Of a stretch of DNA of 64,000 bases, positions 21,371-34,522 are shown in pieces (the stretch's first letter is position 1; the number at the start of each line of letters is the position of its first letter). A program made the translations under genes and the position numbers. Where the stretch lies: NCBI GenBank assembly GCA_032622095.1, contig CP136068.1, forward strand, positions 187,977,309 through 188,041,308. The letters run 5' to 3'. The notes below the pieces were generated by a model. It was not told where the DNA came from, ran no database searches, and was given only the letters and a program-made list of their open reading frames with translations. Source of the DNA: Siphonodentalium dalli. Taxonomy: Eukaryota > Mollusca > Scaphopoda > Gadilida > Siphonodentaliidae.

Positions 21371-24300
21371 TTTATAGAATGGGTTTATAGAATGGGTTTT
21401 ATATAGAATGGGTTTATAGAATGGGTTTATAGAATGGGTTTATAGAATGGGTTTTATATAGAATGGGTTTATAGAATGGGTTTATAGAATGGGTTTATAG
21501 AATGGGTTTATAGAATGGGTTTTATATAGAATGGGTTTATAGAATGGGTTTATAGAATGGGTTTTATATAGAATGGGTTTATAGAATGGGTTTATAGAAT
21601 GGGTTGTTTATAGAATGGGTTTTATATAGAATGGGTTTTATATAGAATGGGTTTATAGAATGGGTTTATAGAATGGGTTTATAGAATGGGTTTTATATAG
21701 AATGGGTTTATAGAATGGGTTTATAGAATGGGTTTATTGAATGGGTTTATACAATGGGTTTATTGAATGGGTTTATACAATGGGTTTATACAATGGGTTT
21801 ATACAATGGGTTTATACAATGGGTTTAAGAATGGGTTTATACAATGGGTTTAAGAATGGGTTTATAGAATGGGTTTATAGAATGGGTTTATAGAATGGGT
21901 TTATAGAATGGGTTTATAGAATGGGTTTTATATAGAATGGGTTTATAGAATGGGTTTATTGAATGGGTTTATACAATGGGTTTATTGAATGGGTTTATAC
22001 AATGGGTTTATACAATGGGTTTATACAATGGGTTTATAGAATGGGTTTATACAATGGGTTTATAGAATGGGTTTATAGAATGGGTTTATAGAATGGGTTT
22101 ATTGAATGGGTTTATAGAATGGGTTTATAGAATGGGTTTACACAATGGGTTTACACAATGGGTTTACACAATGGGTTTATACAATGGGTTTATACAATGG
22201 GTTTATACAATGGGTTTATACAATGGGTTTATACAATGGGTTTATACAATGGGTTTATACAATGGGTTTATACAATGGGTTTAAGAATGGGTTTATAGAA
22301 TGGGTTTATAGAATGGGTTTATAGAATGGGTTTATAGAATGGGTTTATATAGAATGGGTTTATAGAATGGGTTTATAGAATGGGTTTATTGAATGGGTTT
22401 ATACAATGGGTTTATTGAATGGGTTTATACAATGGGTTTATACAATGGGTTTATACAATGGGTTTATACAATGGGTTTATACAATGGGTTTATACAATGG
22501 GTTTATACAATGGGTTTAAGAATGGGTTTATAGAATGGGTTTATAGAATGGGTTTATAGAATGGGTTTATAGAATGGGTTTATAGAATGGGTTTTATATA
22601 GAATGGGTTTATAGAATGGGTTTATAGAATGGGTTTATTGAATGGGTTTATTGAATGGGTTTATACAATGGGTTTATACAATGGGTTTATACAATGGGTT
22701 TATACAATGGGTTTATACAATGGGTTTATAGAATGGGTTTAAGAATGGGTTTATAGAATGGGTTTATACAATGGGTTTATTGAATGGGTTTATACAATGG
22801 GTTTATACAATGGGTTTATAGAATGGGTTTATACAATGGGTTTATACAATGGGTTTATACAATGGGTTTATACAATGGGTTTATACAATGGGTTTATACA
22901 ATGGGTTTATACAATGGGTTTATTGAATGGGTTTATAGAATGGGTTTATAGAATGGGTTTATACAATGGGTTTATACAATGGGTTTATACAATGGGTTTA
23001 TAGAATGGGTTTATAGAATGGGTTTATACAATGGGTTTATACAATGGGTTTATAGAATGGGTTTATACAATGGGTTTATACAATGGGTTTATACAATGGG
23101 TTTATACAATGGGTTTATACAATGGGTTTATAGAATGGGTTTATACAATGGGTTTATACAATGGGTTTATACAATGGGTTTATACAATGGGTTTATACAA
23201 TGGGTTTATACAATGGGTTTATACAATGGGTTTATACAATGGGTTTATACAATGGGTTTATACAATGGGTTTATACAATGGGTTTATACAATGGGTTTAA
23301 GAATGGGTTTATAGAATGGGTTTATAGAATGGGTTTATAGAATGGGTTTATAGAATGGGTTTATATAGAATGGGTTTATAGAATGGGTTTATAGAATGGG
23401 TTTATTGAATGGGTTTATACAATGGGTTTATTGAATGGGTTTATACAATGGGTTTATACAATGGGTTTATACAATGGGTTTATACAATGGGTTTATACAA
23501 TGGGTTTATACAATGGGTTTATACAATGGGTTTAAGAATGGGTTTATAGAATGGGTTTATAGAATGGGTTTATAGAATGGGTTTATAGAATGGGTTTATT
23601 GAATGGGTTTATTGAATGGGTTTATACAATGGGTTTATACAATGGGTTTATACAATGGGTTTATACAATGGGTTTATAGAATGGGTTTAAGAATGGGTTT
23701 ATAGAATGGGTTTATACAATGGGTTTATTGAATGGGTTTATACAATGGGTTTATACAATGGGTTTATACAATGGGTTTATACAATGGGTTTATACAATGG
23801 GTTTATACAATGGGTTTATACAATGGGTTTATACAATGGGTTTATACAATGGGTTTATTGAATGGGTTTATAGAATGGGTTTATAGAATGGGTTTATACA
23901 ATGGGTTTATACAATGGGTTTATACAATGGGTTTATAGAATGGGTTTATAGAATGGGTTTATACAATGGGTTTATAGAATGGGTTTATACAATGGGTTTA
24001 TACAATGGGTTTATAGAATGGGTTTATACAATGGGTTTATACAATGGGTTTATACAATGGGTTTATACAATGGGTTTATACAATGGGTTTATACAATGGG
24101 TTTATACAATGGGTTTATACAATGGGTTTATACAATGGGTTTATACAATGGGTTTATACAATGGGTTTATACAATGGGTTTATACAATGGGTTTATACAA
24201 TGGGTTTATACAATGGGTTTATACAATGGGTTTATACAATGGGTTTATACAATGGGTTTATACAATGGGTTTATACAATGGGTTTATACAATGGGTTTAT

Positions 24301-27300
24301 ACAATGGGTTTATACAATGGGTTTATACAATGGGTTTATACAATGGGTTTATACAATGGGTTTATACAATGGGTTTATACAATGGGTTTATAGAATGGGT
24401 TTATACAATGGGTTTATACAATGGGTTTATACAATGGGTTTATACAATGGGTTTATACAATGGGTTTATAGAATGGGTTTATACAATGGGTTTATACAAT
24501 GGGTTTATACAATGGGTTTATACAATGGGTTTATAGAATGGGTTTATAGAATGGGTTTATACAATGGGTTTATACAATGGGTTTATACAATGGGTTTATA
24601 CAATGGGTTTATAGAATGGGTTTATACAATGGGTTTATAGAATGGGTTTATAGAATGGGTTTATACAATGGGTTTATACAATGGGTTTATAGAATGGGTT
24701 TATTGAATGGGTTTATACAATGGGTTTATACAATGGGTTTATACAATGGGTTTATTGAATGGGTTTATACAATGGGTTTATAGAATGGGTTTATACAATG
24801 GGTTTATACAATGGGTTTATACAATGGGTTTATACAATGGGTTTATACAATGGGTTTATAGAATGGGTTTATACAATGGGTTTATACAATGGGTTTATAC
24901 AATGGGTTTATACAATGGGTTTATAGAATGGGTTTATAGAATGGGTTTATACAATGGGTTTATACAATGGGTTTATACAATGGGTTTATACAATGGGTTT
25001 ATACAATGGGTTTATAGAATGGGTTTATACAATGGGTTTATACAATGGGTTTATACAATGGGTTTATACAATGGGTTTATACAATGGGTTTATACAATGG
25101 GTTTATACAATGGGTTTATACAATGGGTTTATACAATGGGTTTATACAATGGGTTTATAGAATGGGTTTATACAATGGGTTTATACAATGGGTTTATAGA
25201 ATGGGTTTATAGAATGGGTTTATAGAATGGGTTTATACAATGGGTTTATACAATGGGTTTATACAATGGGTTTATAGAATGGGTTTATAGAATGGGTTTA
25301 TACAATGGGTTTATACAATGGGTTTATAGAATGGGTTTATAGAATGGGTTTATAGAATGGGTTTATACAATGGGTTTATACAATGGGTTTATACAATGGG
25401 TTTATTGAATGGGTTTATACAATGGGTTTATACAATGGGTTTATACAATGGGTTTATACAATGGGTTTATTGAATGGGTTTATTGAATGGGTTTATACAA
25501 TGGGTTTATACAATGGGTTTATACAATGGGTTTATACAATGGGTTTATACAATGGGTTTATACAATGGGTTTATACAATGGGTTTATACAATGGGTTTAT
25601 AGAATGGGTTTATAGAATGGGTTTATACAATGGGTTTATACAATGGGTTTATACAATGGGTTTATACAATGGGTTTATAGAATGGGTTTATACAATGGGT
25701 TTATACAATGGGTTTATACAATGGGTTTATACAATGGGTTTATACAATGGGTTTATACAATGGGTTTATACAATGGGTTTATACAATGGGTTTATACAAT
25801 GGGTTTATACAATGGGTTTATACAATGGGTTTATACAATGGGTTTATACAATGGGTTTATAGAATGGGTTTATAGAATGGGTTTATACAATGGGTTTATA
25901 GAATGGGTTTATACAATGGGTTTATACAATGGGTTTATACAATGGGTTTATACAATGGGTTTATACAATGGGTTTATACAATGGGTTTATAGAATGGGTT
26001 TATACAATGAGTTTATAGAATGGGTTTATACAATGGGTTTATACAATGGGTTTATACAATGGGTTTATAGAATGGGTTTATTGAATGGGTTTATACAATG
26101 GGTTTATACAATGGGTTTATACAATGGGTTTATACAATGGGTTTATACAATGGGTTTATACAATGGGTTTATACAATGGGTTTATAGAATGGGTTTATAC
26201 AATGGGTTTATACAATGGGTTTATACGATGGGTTTATAGGATGGGTTTATACGATGGGTTTATACGATGGGTTTATACGATGGGTTTATACGATGGGTTT
26301 ATACGATGGGTTTATACGATGGGTTTATACGATGGGTTTATACGATGGGTTTATACGATGGGTTTATACGATGGGTTTATACGATGGGTTTATACGATGG
26401 GTTTATACGATGGGTTTATACGATGGGTTTATACGATGGGTTTATACGATGGGTTTATACGATGGGTTTATACGATGGGTTTATACGATGGGTTTATACG
26501 ATGGGTTTATACGATGGGTTTATACGATGGGTTTATACGATGGGTTTATACGATGGGTTTATACGATGGGTTTATACGATGGGTTTATACGATGGGTTTA
26601 TACGATGGGTTTATACGATGGGTTTATACGATGGGTTTATACGATGGGTTTATACGATGGGTTTATACGATGGGTTTATACGATGGGTTTATACGATGGG
26701 TTTATACGATGGGTTTATACGATGGGTTTATACGATGGGTTTATACGATGGGTTTATACGATGGGTTTATACGATGGGTTTATACGATGGGTTTATACGA
26801 TGGGTTTATACGATGGGTTTATACGATGGGTTTATACGATGGGTTTATACTATGGGTTTATACTATGGGTTTATACTATGGGTTTATACTATGGGTTTAT
26901 ACTATGGGTTTACACAATGGGTTTACACAATGGGTTTACACAATGGGTTTACACAATGGGTTTACACAATGGGTTTACACAATGGGTTTACACAATGGGT
27001 TTACACAATGGGTTTACACAATGGGTTTACACAATGGGTTTACACAATGGGTTTACACAATGGGTTTACACAATGGGTTTACACAATGGGTTTACACAAT
27101 GGGTTTACACAATGGGTTTACACAATGGGTTTACACAATGGGTTTACACAATGGGTTTACACAATGGGTTTACACAATGGGTTTACACAATGGGTTTACA
27201 CAATGGGTTTACACAATGGGTTTACACAATGGGTTTACACAATGGGTTTACACAATGGGTTTACACAATGGGTTTACACAATGGGTTTACACAATGGGTT

Positions 27301-27365
27301 TACACAATGGGTTTACACAATGGGTTTACACAATGGGTTTATACAATGGGTTTATGGGTTTAAGG
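21371..27365 (+). repeat. 6-kb minisatellite, 13-bp unit, in cytochrome c intron 2
   Basis: About 460 units of TTTATANNATGGG. Zones, left to right: TTTATAGAATGGG mixed with a 16-bp form, TTTTATATAGAATGGG (21371-21730); a mixed zone of TTTATACAATGGG, TTTATAGAATGGG, TTTATTGAATGGG and a 12-bp TTTAAGAATGGG (21730-26218); about 48 TTTATACGATGGG in which one early unit differs (26219-26848); five TTTATACTATGGG (26849-26913); about 33 TTTACACAATGGG (26914-27336); then decayed units. Neither the unit nor its concatenation has a stop on the plus strand, so frames up to 435 codons appear; they are artefacts. The array is transcribed as intron if cytochrome c is. Confidence 0.97.
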
Positions 27366-27431
27366 GTAGGATCATCATCATGTAATAAATAATTTTAATT
27401 ATTCTGAGTTTCTCTTCTTTACTTATTTCAG

Positions 27432-27577
27432 GAATTACCTGGGGGAAGGATACACTGTTTGAATATTTATTAAACCCGAAGGCTTACATTCCCGGAACAA
27501 AGATGGTGTTTGCCGGAATTAAGAAACCGAAAGAACGGGCAGATCTTATTGCTTACCTGGAGGATTCGACAAAATAA
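27432..27577 (+). CDS. CYCS: Cytochrome c, coding exon 2
   Basis: After the acceptor TTATTTCAG (ends 27431) this exon completes Gly62 and encodes residues 63-109, then TAA at 27575. It carries [12 protein letters not shown], the [11 protein letters not shown] loop with Met86 (the second axial haem ligand) and the C-terminal helix [15 protein letters not shown]. Together with 19396-19579 it gives a 109-residue protein with no frameshift or stop, close to the usual 104-108 residues. The two exons are 7.85 kb apart, whereas this intron is short in many animals. All features point to a functional gene and not a processed copy. Confidence 0.97.
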
Positions 27578-28090
27578 TGAACTTACCGTTAGGAAATTAC
27601 AAACAATGTGTTATCAGTTACGTCTTTGTGATATTCATGTAGCCAACATGGACATTTGAAGATTCTCTCATACATCATATCTTCCGTGCAACTGGATTTG
27701 CGCTATCGGAAATTAACAGATAAATCCTTAATATATGATCCATCTAGTGAAGAATTTTGTACCTTTTGTTTACGCCTAGAACCTCTGATAATTGTTCTTG
27801 ATGTACATTTTAAATGGTACTGGTACATTGAATATTAATAGATATGTTGCTCCAAAAGCTGACGGTCATATAATTAGACATTAGAATTGTGCCATGAACA
27901 ATGCGATAATTCATTTTATAGAGAGAGCACAGATCTACAGATCTCCCACGCGTATTAGTCAAGAATGATTTATCGAATGAGTTGCGGACAGCGTAAGGAA
28001 ATATTTCACGAGAGCTGAGCTTGAGTGATATGTAATTATGCGACATCTGCAATGAGTTCAATAAAAGATTTGAGATTTTGATGCTAGTTT
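27578..28090 (+). terminator. Cytochrome c 3' UTR and polyadenylation signal
   Basis: AATAAA at 28060-28065 lies about 480 bp after the stop and is followed by a T/GT-rich stretch (TTTTGTTCTGTATTTATT). No better signal is seen earlier. The 3' UTR holds no recognisable element. Confidence 0.7.
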
Positions 28091-29095
28091 TGTTCTGTAT
28101 TTATTCCACACCCTTGTATTGGGTAAGTTCATTCCATGATTGTGGACTCCATTGATACTATACTAGAAACTGCCATAATTATAATTTAAGTCTGATGAAA
28201 AAGCGGTTATGGCTATGATTCCATTGACTGCATCGGGTGTGGAGTAATCTGTCGTATAACGGACATGGACATCCTAAATCGTGATAAGTATTAGACATTC
28301 ACTGAAATAGATATTCGCTCAAATTTGACACATATGATATCTTGTGTGATAACTGGGTAATATCTTGTTCTTACATTTGTGTAGCCATTACTGTAAATAG
28401 TCCATGTGACATTGATTTTTATGAACGATTTTAATTTTATTTATGGTCAGCTGTCGGCTGATATATTGAAAAATAAAAACATGACAGCTAGCGCACGTTG
28501 TTTGAGTATTTATTATATTATGACAGCTAGCACACGTTGTTTGAGTTTTTATTATATTTTCATCAAATGTTATATCAAAATATAAATTGTATTCCCACTC
28601 CCAGAAAACAGATTGTGTTATTCCACTCTCAAGATGTTATCCTAGTCTCAACTGACTCAACACTATGTCATGATGTCATATTTTGCATCATTTGCTATCC
28701 TTCTATAATGGACTTTACACCCAGAATCGTGGGTGGTAATTACATTGCTTGTATATCTTTGGACTAGGTCAAATGGAAGTTTGCATATATGAACATAGAG
28801 GGCAGCCTTTCCCAAGCATGATGATATCAAACATGCGAATATCAGAAGTCCGTTAAATGTCAAAGCAACGAGATTTATAAGTAAATAAAGCCTTGTTTTC
28901 CAGAGAATTTTGATTTGTCGTACTATTAGAAAATGTATTTGTAAACGATCGTATCATCGTTATACCCTTTTTTATCACGGTAAGTGGTATATCATTTTGA
29001 AGACAGATTAATCGCAGACATGGCATATGATTAATCTCATTCTGGGATATACGTGAATGCCCGCCATTGCACGGGCTCCACATGTAAATATAGTA
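28091..29095. other. Intergenic stretch, no gene recognised
   Basis: It is AT-rich, with two direct copies of ATGACAGCTAGCNCACGTTG at about 28482 and 28520 (46-bp spacing). Short open frames here have no protein-like composition. Confidence 0.5.
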
Positions 29096-31002
29096 CATAT
29101 TTTGATAGAAATTCCAGTAAAGGCAAGGGAGGCCTTAGTTGTCGAATATATTCATATTTGTTCCAATCACCGTAAACAGAAAAACATTAAAACGCATACA
29201 GTTTCGTTCATATATACCATGACCATTGCGTAAACAGCATGCTATCATAAAGACATACTATATTTTACCTAATCAAGAGCCTGATTGTGTTACAGAAGAC
29301 AGCACAGTGTTACTGGCTAATCACACACAAATGATATAAACGCTCTTTGTTAGTTCCATATCAGGAATTCAGCAACAAAGAACGCTCTTGATGTTTACCA
29401 TCATAATATAAACAAACACCAGGAAAGTAACTTTTTATGGTTTTGTTTACATAACAATGGTCAAATATATGACAATAACATACTGTTTATGCGATATTTC
29501 TTATTTGTATACGGACAAAGTCTGTCTACATTTTAATATTCTTTCTGTTTGTGGCGGTTTTTGACCGGTGGAAATATTTTCACAGCATACCCACCGCCAA
29601 GGCCTCCTGTACCTTTAAAGAAGAGCAACAGGGCTGGTCTCTGTACAAAACAGCATCATCCCAACGGATGTCCCAAAGTGGACCGTGAAGACTCGGTCTA
29701 GGTATAAAGAGATTAATTCAAACAAAGTTTGGCGGGGGATATAGAAATTGGCTCTGTCCGCCCATAACAACATTGAAGCTCTTTTTGTTGGTCATCAGAT
29801 TTTAATGATCTTCAGTATGTTGAATTAACATGGGGGGTGGAGAGTATTTACAAACAGCAGGTTTCATCCATTGATTTTTTTCCAGTTACAGCCCTATTTG
29901 AGTAATGGAACTTTATAGTGTGAAAATGGATTTTTCTTTGCCTGACAATATCCTTTTGCACACCCTGCAGGCCACATCCCTCATCTTACCGTCACCAAGT
30001 TTCATATGGATCTTTGGTGTGGCCTCTAGATGGGAGCCGTAATTGTTTCCCCAAAATTTTTAAACCAGAGATCATGGGCCTGTCCCAGGTGGGGACTAAG
30101 GTATACCCCCCATATTGAAAATTTTCTAAGTCAAAGAAAAGGGATAACTCCACAATAAAATGTTAGATAAACCTCATAATAGCAGGTGCACAGATTCCCA
30201 TCCCATGGTACTAAATATCTGCCAAGTTTTTTTTTTAAATGGACCAAAAAATGAAGGAATAAAAGCTTGGACAAAGGTATACACCTGTATTGAAAATTTT
30301 CCTCTGTCTAAAAGGGGGTAACTCCACAAAAAATGTCAAACAGACCTATAGAATATAAAGTATATTGGTTTCACAAATGACCAACTCATAGAATTAATCG
30401 CCTTGCACTTCTTGGCATCCAAATAACAATTGAAATTCCCAACTACACCTTTTACCGGACTCGGCCTCCGGGTCGCAGCTCGACTTTTAATCCGTCCAAA
30501 AATTCCCATTCTATAAATAAAATGCACATGCGCCCACTGTAATTAAGAAACATCGAAACATTATACATGCAGAGCGCAGAATAATCGCAGGTGCACAGGT
30601 TCCCATTGTCCTAAACATCTGTGCCGAGTTTAAAAAAATGTAGGAATAAAAGCTAGGACAACATTGCGTCCACGGACGGACGGACAAGCTTATTCCAATA
30701 TATCTCCCCACGTTGCGGGGTGTTTAAAACCATGGTGCCAGCAGCCGTCTTGAATTTTTAATTTAAATCCAATCTGCAGCCCACATTTGTTGGAGGAATG
30801 TTTTGAAAATTTACGGGCATGTTTAGGATCACCTCCAGATGGGAGCAACTGAATTTGAACAATTGTCAATGAAAAACATGGCAGCCATCTTTGATTTTCC
30901 TCTTTGCTAGACTAAATCCTTTGGCACATCATACAGGCCACAGTCATCACCTGATGGTCAACAAATTTCATACATGATAAGGGGGGGTGCCCTCTAGATG
31001 GG
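29096..31002. other. Old dispersed repeat sequence, non-coding
   Basis: AAAGGCAAGGGAGGCC near 29118 is mirrored by GGCCTCCTGTACCTTT near 29604, suggesting an old inverted-repeat element of about 500 bp. From 29.9 kb, the phrases CCTCTAGATGGGAG and AACTCCACAAAAAATGTCA recur in changed form, as in a decayed dispersed repeat. The L2-like element appears to be inserted into this sequence, since similar words resume after 32.77 kb. Confidence 0.45.
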
Positions 31003-32766
31003 ATGTATCAAATCAACAAAATTGCAAACCTGCGTTACCAGCTAGATGTATCAAACACTGCAGCAGAGTTCAAACCGTTCGTTGGTGACAGTCTTAATTC
31101 GTTCTGCCAGCTTACATGTGATGAGGTCAAGGAACTTATTTTATCATCCGTTTCAAAAACATGTGTTTTGGATCCCATTCCAACTTCTTTACTGGTGGAA
31201 CATATCGATTTTATATTGGAACCAATCACAAAGCTCATAAATTGGTCCTTGTCCGAAGGTGTTGTTCCTGACTGTTTTGAGGAGGCCGTTGTGATTCCCC
31301 TGATTAAAAATAATTCTCTGGATGCCGACTTGTTAAAGAACTATAGGCCCATCTCAAACCTTCAATTCGTCTCGAAGCTGTTAGAAAAAGCTGTCCTCAA
31401 ACAACTGAGAAATCATATGGAGAAACATTTGCTTCTGGAAAAGTTTCAGTCGGCGTACAAACCTGGTCACAGTACTGAAACTGCATTGTTGTGTATAACT
31501 TCAGACCTTCTTGCCAGTGACGATAACAAGTTTTCACTATTATCCCTGCTTGATATGAGCGCAGCTTTCGATACTCTTGATCACGAAATATTGTTGAAGT
31601 GATTGTAAATTTCTTTTGGGATATCTGACAGCGCGCTCAAGTGGTTCGGTTCATATCTCTCTAATCGTGTTCAGAGGATTCAAATTGGCAGTACGTTTTC
31701 CAAAACCTTTCATCTGCAATATGGAGTCCCTCAGGGATCTGTCCTGGGACCTGTCTTGTATTTAATCTGCACCAAACCACTTGGTGAGATCATCAGGAGG
31801 CAAAGTGTCTCTGTGCACATGTATGCTGATGATACTCAGCTTTACATTTCTGGTGATAACCCCTATTTTCTTCTCACTGTAATGGAACAGTGCAACGGTT
31901 CTGTGAAATCGTGGATGTTGGCCAATAAACTAAAACTAAACAGTGAAAAAACTGAAGTAATGTGGGTGTCAAAGCCGTCATATGTAGAAAAAGTGGGCAT
32001 AGATGTTTTGACTATTGATGGTAACCAAGTTTACTTTTCAGATAGCGCGAAGAACCTTGGTGTATTTTTGGATAGATCGCTCTCTATGACATCACATATT
32101 AGCCAGATATGCAAGGCAATATACATTGAACTTCGAAAACTGGGCCAAATGAGGAAATACATAAACACTGACTCAGCAAAAAAACTTGCTTCATCTCTGA
32201 TTCTCAGTCACTTGACTATTGCAACTCTCTTTTGACTGGTGTACCACTATTCAAATTGCCAGGCTTCAGCGTCTGCAACACACTGCTGCAAGGATAGTAA
32301 CGATAGTTCTGTGTCGTAAAAGATCTGACGACATAGATGAAATGTTGCAAGAATTACATTGGCTCCCTGTGACAGATAGAATTATTTATAAACTTGTAAC
32401 ATTTGCATATCAAGCAACCCATGACTCAAAAGCTCTTCCAGCATACTTCAGTGATATCCTTGTTCCATATGTCCCACACCGATCACTTCGTTCAGAGGAC
32501 AAACTTCTTTTGACACCATCTGGTGCTAATTTGATCACGGTTGGCTACTGATCTTTTAAAGTAACATGTCCAAATGCATGGAATCCTCTGCCATTGAACA
32601 TAAAAGAGTCACCATCTCTTGATGACTTCAAAAATCACTAAAAACTTACTTGTTGTGCGGCATTTCAGAAAATGACTTTGATATTGTGTATATTTATAGT
32701 TTATGTCAAGCACTTAGGGCCCGCTTATTGGGGATAAGCGCTATACAGATATTATTATTATTATTT
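31003..32766 (+). pseudogene. L2/CR1-type retrotransposon, 5'-truncated and broken
   Basis: This is a reverse transcriptase relic. In order: NYRPISNLQFVSKLLEK (fingers), SAYKPGHSTETALL, DMSAAFDTLDH (motif A), VPQGSVLGPVLY (motif B) and YADDTQLYI at 31822-31848 with both catalytic Asp. The thumb and C-terminal LQHTAARI and LHWLPVTDRIIYK blocks follow. UGA at 31600 and UAA three codons later interrupt the frame after motif A. A frameshift near 32210-32220 separates the C-terminal part. The tail GGATAAGCGCTATACAGATA followed by ATT repeats is the 3' end typical of L2-like elements. Endonuclease and 5' parts are missing, as in most target-primed insertions. It cannot move by itself. Confidence 0.9.
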
Positions 32767-32909
32767 TGTCCACCAGCGACCATCTTGGATTTTAATCCAT
32801 TGGTACACCTTTTAGCCCATATTAAATTATTGGAGATTTGATTTTGAAATATTTTTTTCGGGGTACTATTAAAATAGCCAGTGTTCGTCCGTCCGTGACT
32901 GTGTGCGTC

Positions 32910-34270
32910 CGGAAATGGTTTCCGGATGATAACTTTAGTTTCGTTTATTAGATCAAAAGCAAATGTCATAGGTGAGTTTATCAGACCAAAATACAGGTCA
33001 AGTTCGAATATGGGTTTGCTCCGCCCATTTATGCGAGAGTTATGGCCCTTTTTTTACTTAGAATCTTGCAATTTTCTGGTTTCCGGATGATACCTTCAGT
33101 TTGTGTGATCTTATCTGAACCAAATTTGGTATGTGAGTTTATCAGCCCAATATACAGGTCAAGTTCGAATATGGGTTTGCTCCGCCCATTTTTGCGAGAG
33201 TTGTGGGCCTTTATTGACTTGGAATCCTGTCAATTTCTGGTTTCTGGGTGATAACTTCAGTTTGTGTGATCATATCTGAACCAAATTTGGAATGTGCATT
33301 TATCAGCTCGAAATACAGGTCAAGTTCGAATATGGGTACAATCCGCCCATATTTGCTAGAGTTATGGCCCTTTTTCGACTTAGAATCCTGTCAATTTCTG
33401 GTTTCCGGATGATAACTTTAGTTTGTGTCATCATATCTGAATCAAATTTGGTATATGAGTTTATCAGCTCGAAATACAGATCAAGTTCGAATATGGGTAC
33501 GATCCACCCATTTTTGTCTGGTTGCTCTCAAATATGGAATATTGATTTCTTATATGAAAATATAATATGAACTTTTTTCCGATGATTTCTTATATAGAAC
33601 AACTTCAACTTTTTTCGATGATTACCAATTCAGGAGACACTGGTTGGATTGTTCTGAAATTTAGTATCGGATTTAGGGTCCTTGTTATTTTTTTCAAAAA
33701 AGCTGATGCCCCCAATGAAGCCACTTTTTCGGGGGACACTGTGGCCAGACGGCCTTTTATTAATATAGGCATGTTTAGGATCCCCTCTAGATGGGAGCTA
33801 TTTAATTGTCCGCCGACCCAACGGGTTCGGAGGACTATTATAATCAGCACGTCCGTCCGTCCGCCCGAGGTTTCCGGTTGATAACTTTAGTTAGAGTGAA
33901 CCAAATTAAATTAAATTTGGTATGTGGATTTACTAGCAGAAAAGACAGGTCAAGTTCGAATTCTGGTTCCGTCCGCCAATTTTCACCAGAGTTATGCCCC
34001 TTTTTTTACTTAGAAAACCCCTGAAAGTTGGTTTCCGGATGATAACTTTAGTAGAGTTAATCGGATTCAAACCAAATTTGGTATATTACTTTCTCCCAGC
34101 AAAAGACAGGTCAAGTTCGAATTCGGGTTCCGCCTGCCAATTTTCACCAGAGTTATGTCCCTTTTTGACTTAGAATTTTTGCCAATTTGAGGTTTCCGGA
34201 TAATAACTTTAGTAAATGTCTACTGAATGAAATTAAATTTGGTATGTAGGTTTACTAGCACTAAAGACAG
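32910..34270 (+). repeat. 161-bp tandem repeat family, plus orientation
   Basis: GGTTTCCGGATGATAACTTT recurs about every 161 bp (about 32918, 33079, 33240, 33402, then 33870, 34032, 34194). Each unit also carries CAAATTTGGTATGTG, AGGTCAAGTTCGAATATGGG and AGAGTTATGGCCC. The block is interrupted at 33545-33865 by a segment with GGGGGACACTGTGGCC. The same family in reverse lies at 37.05-37.22 and 39.6-39.96 kb. Apparent frames such as 33042-33251 follow the repeat. Confidence 0.85.
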
Positions 34271-34522
34271 GTTTTTATGCGCAAACAACGGTCGTATCAA
34301 GCCGACACTTAGAGGCGGACATGAGGTCTACCGACCTTTTATTTTAATTATTTCTGAAGAAAAACGTGCGCAGCCATCTGGGATTTTGCTCGACTAAGTT
34401 GAGATACATTGTCACTTTCATTCTCTTAAGTTAATTATGATCCTCAGAATGTAATATATGCTCATCCCTGAGGGTGTTTCTCCATCATATTAGATGGATG
34501 TGAATGACCTATAAAATATTAA

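Noticed and set aside
21371-27365. Telomere-like GGGTTTA words
   Set aside because: GGGTTTA is the plant-type telomere unit, but here it is only part of a 13-bp unit flanked by unique exons on both sides; not a telomere.
26085-27392. Open frame of 435 codons and its overlapping companions in the 13-bp array
   Set aside because: All three plus frames are open at the same place because the unit has no stop. The frame is forced by the repeat and lies within an intron.
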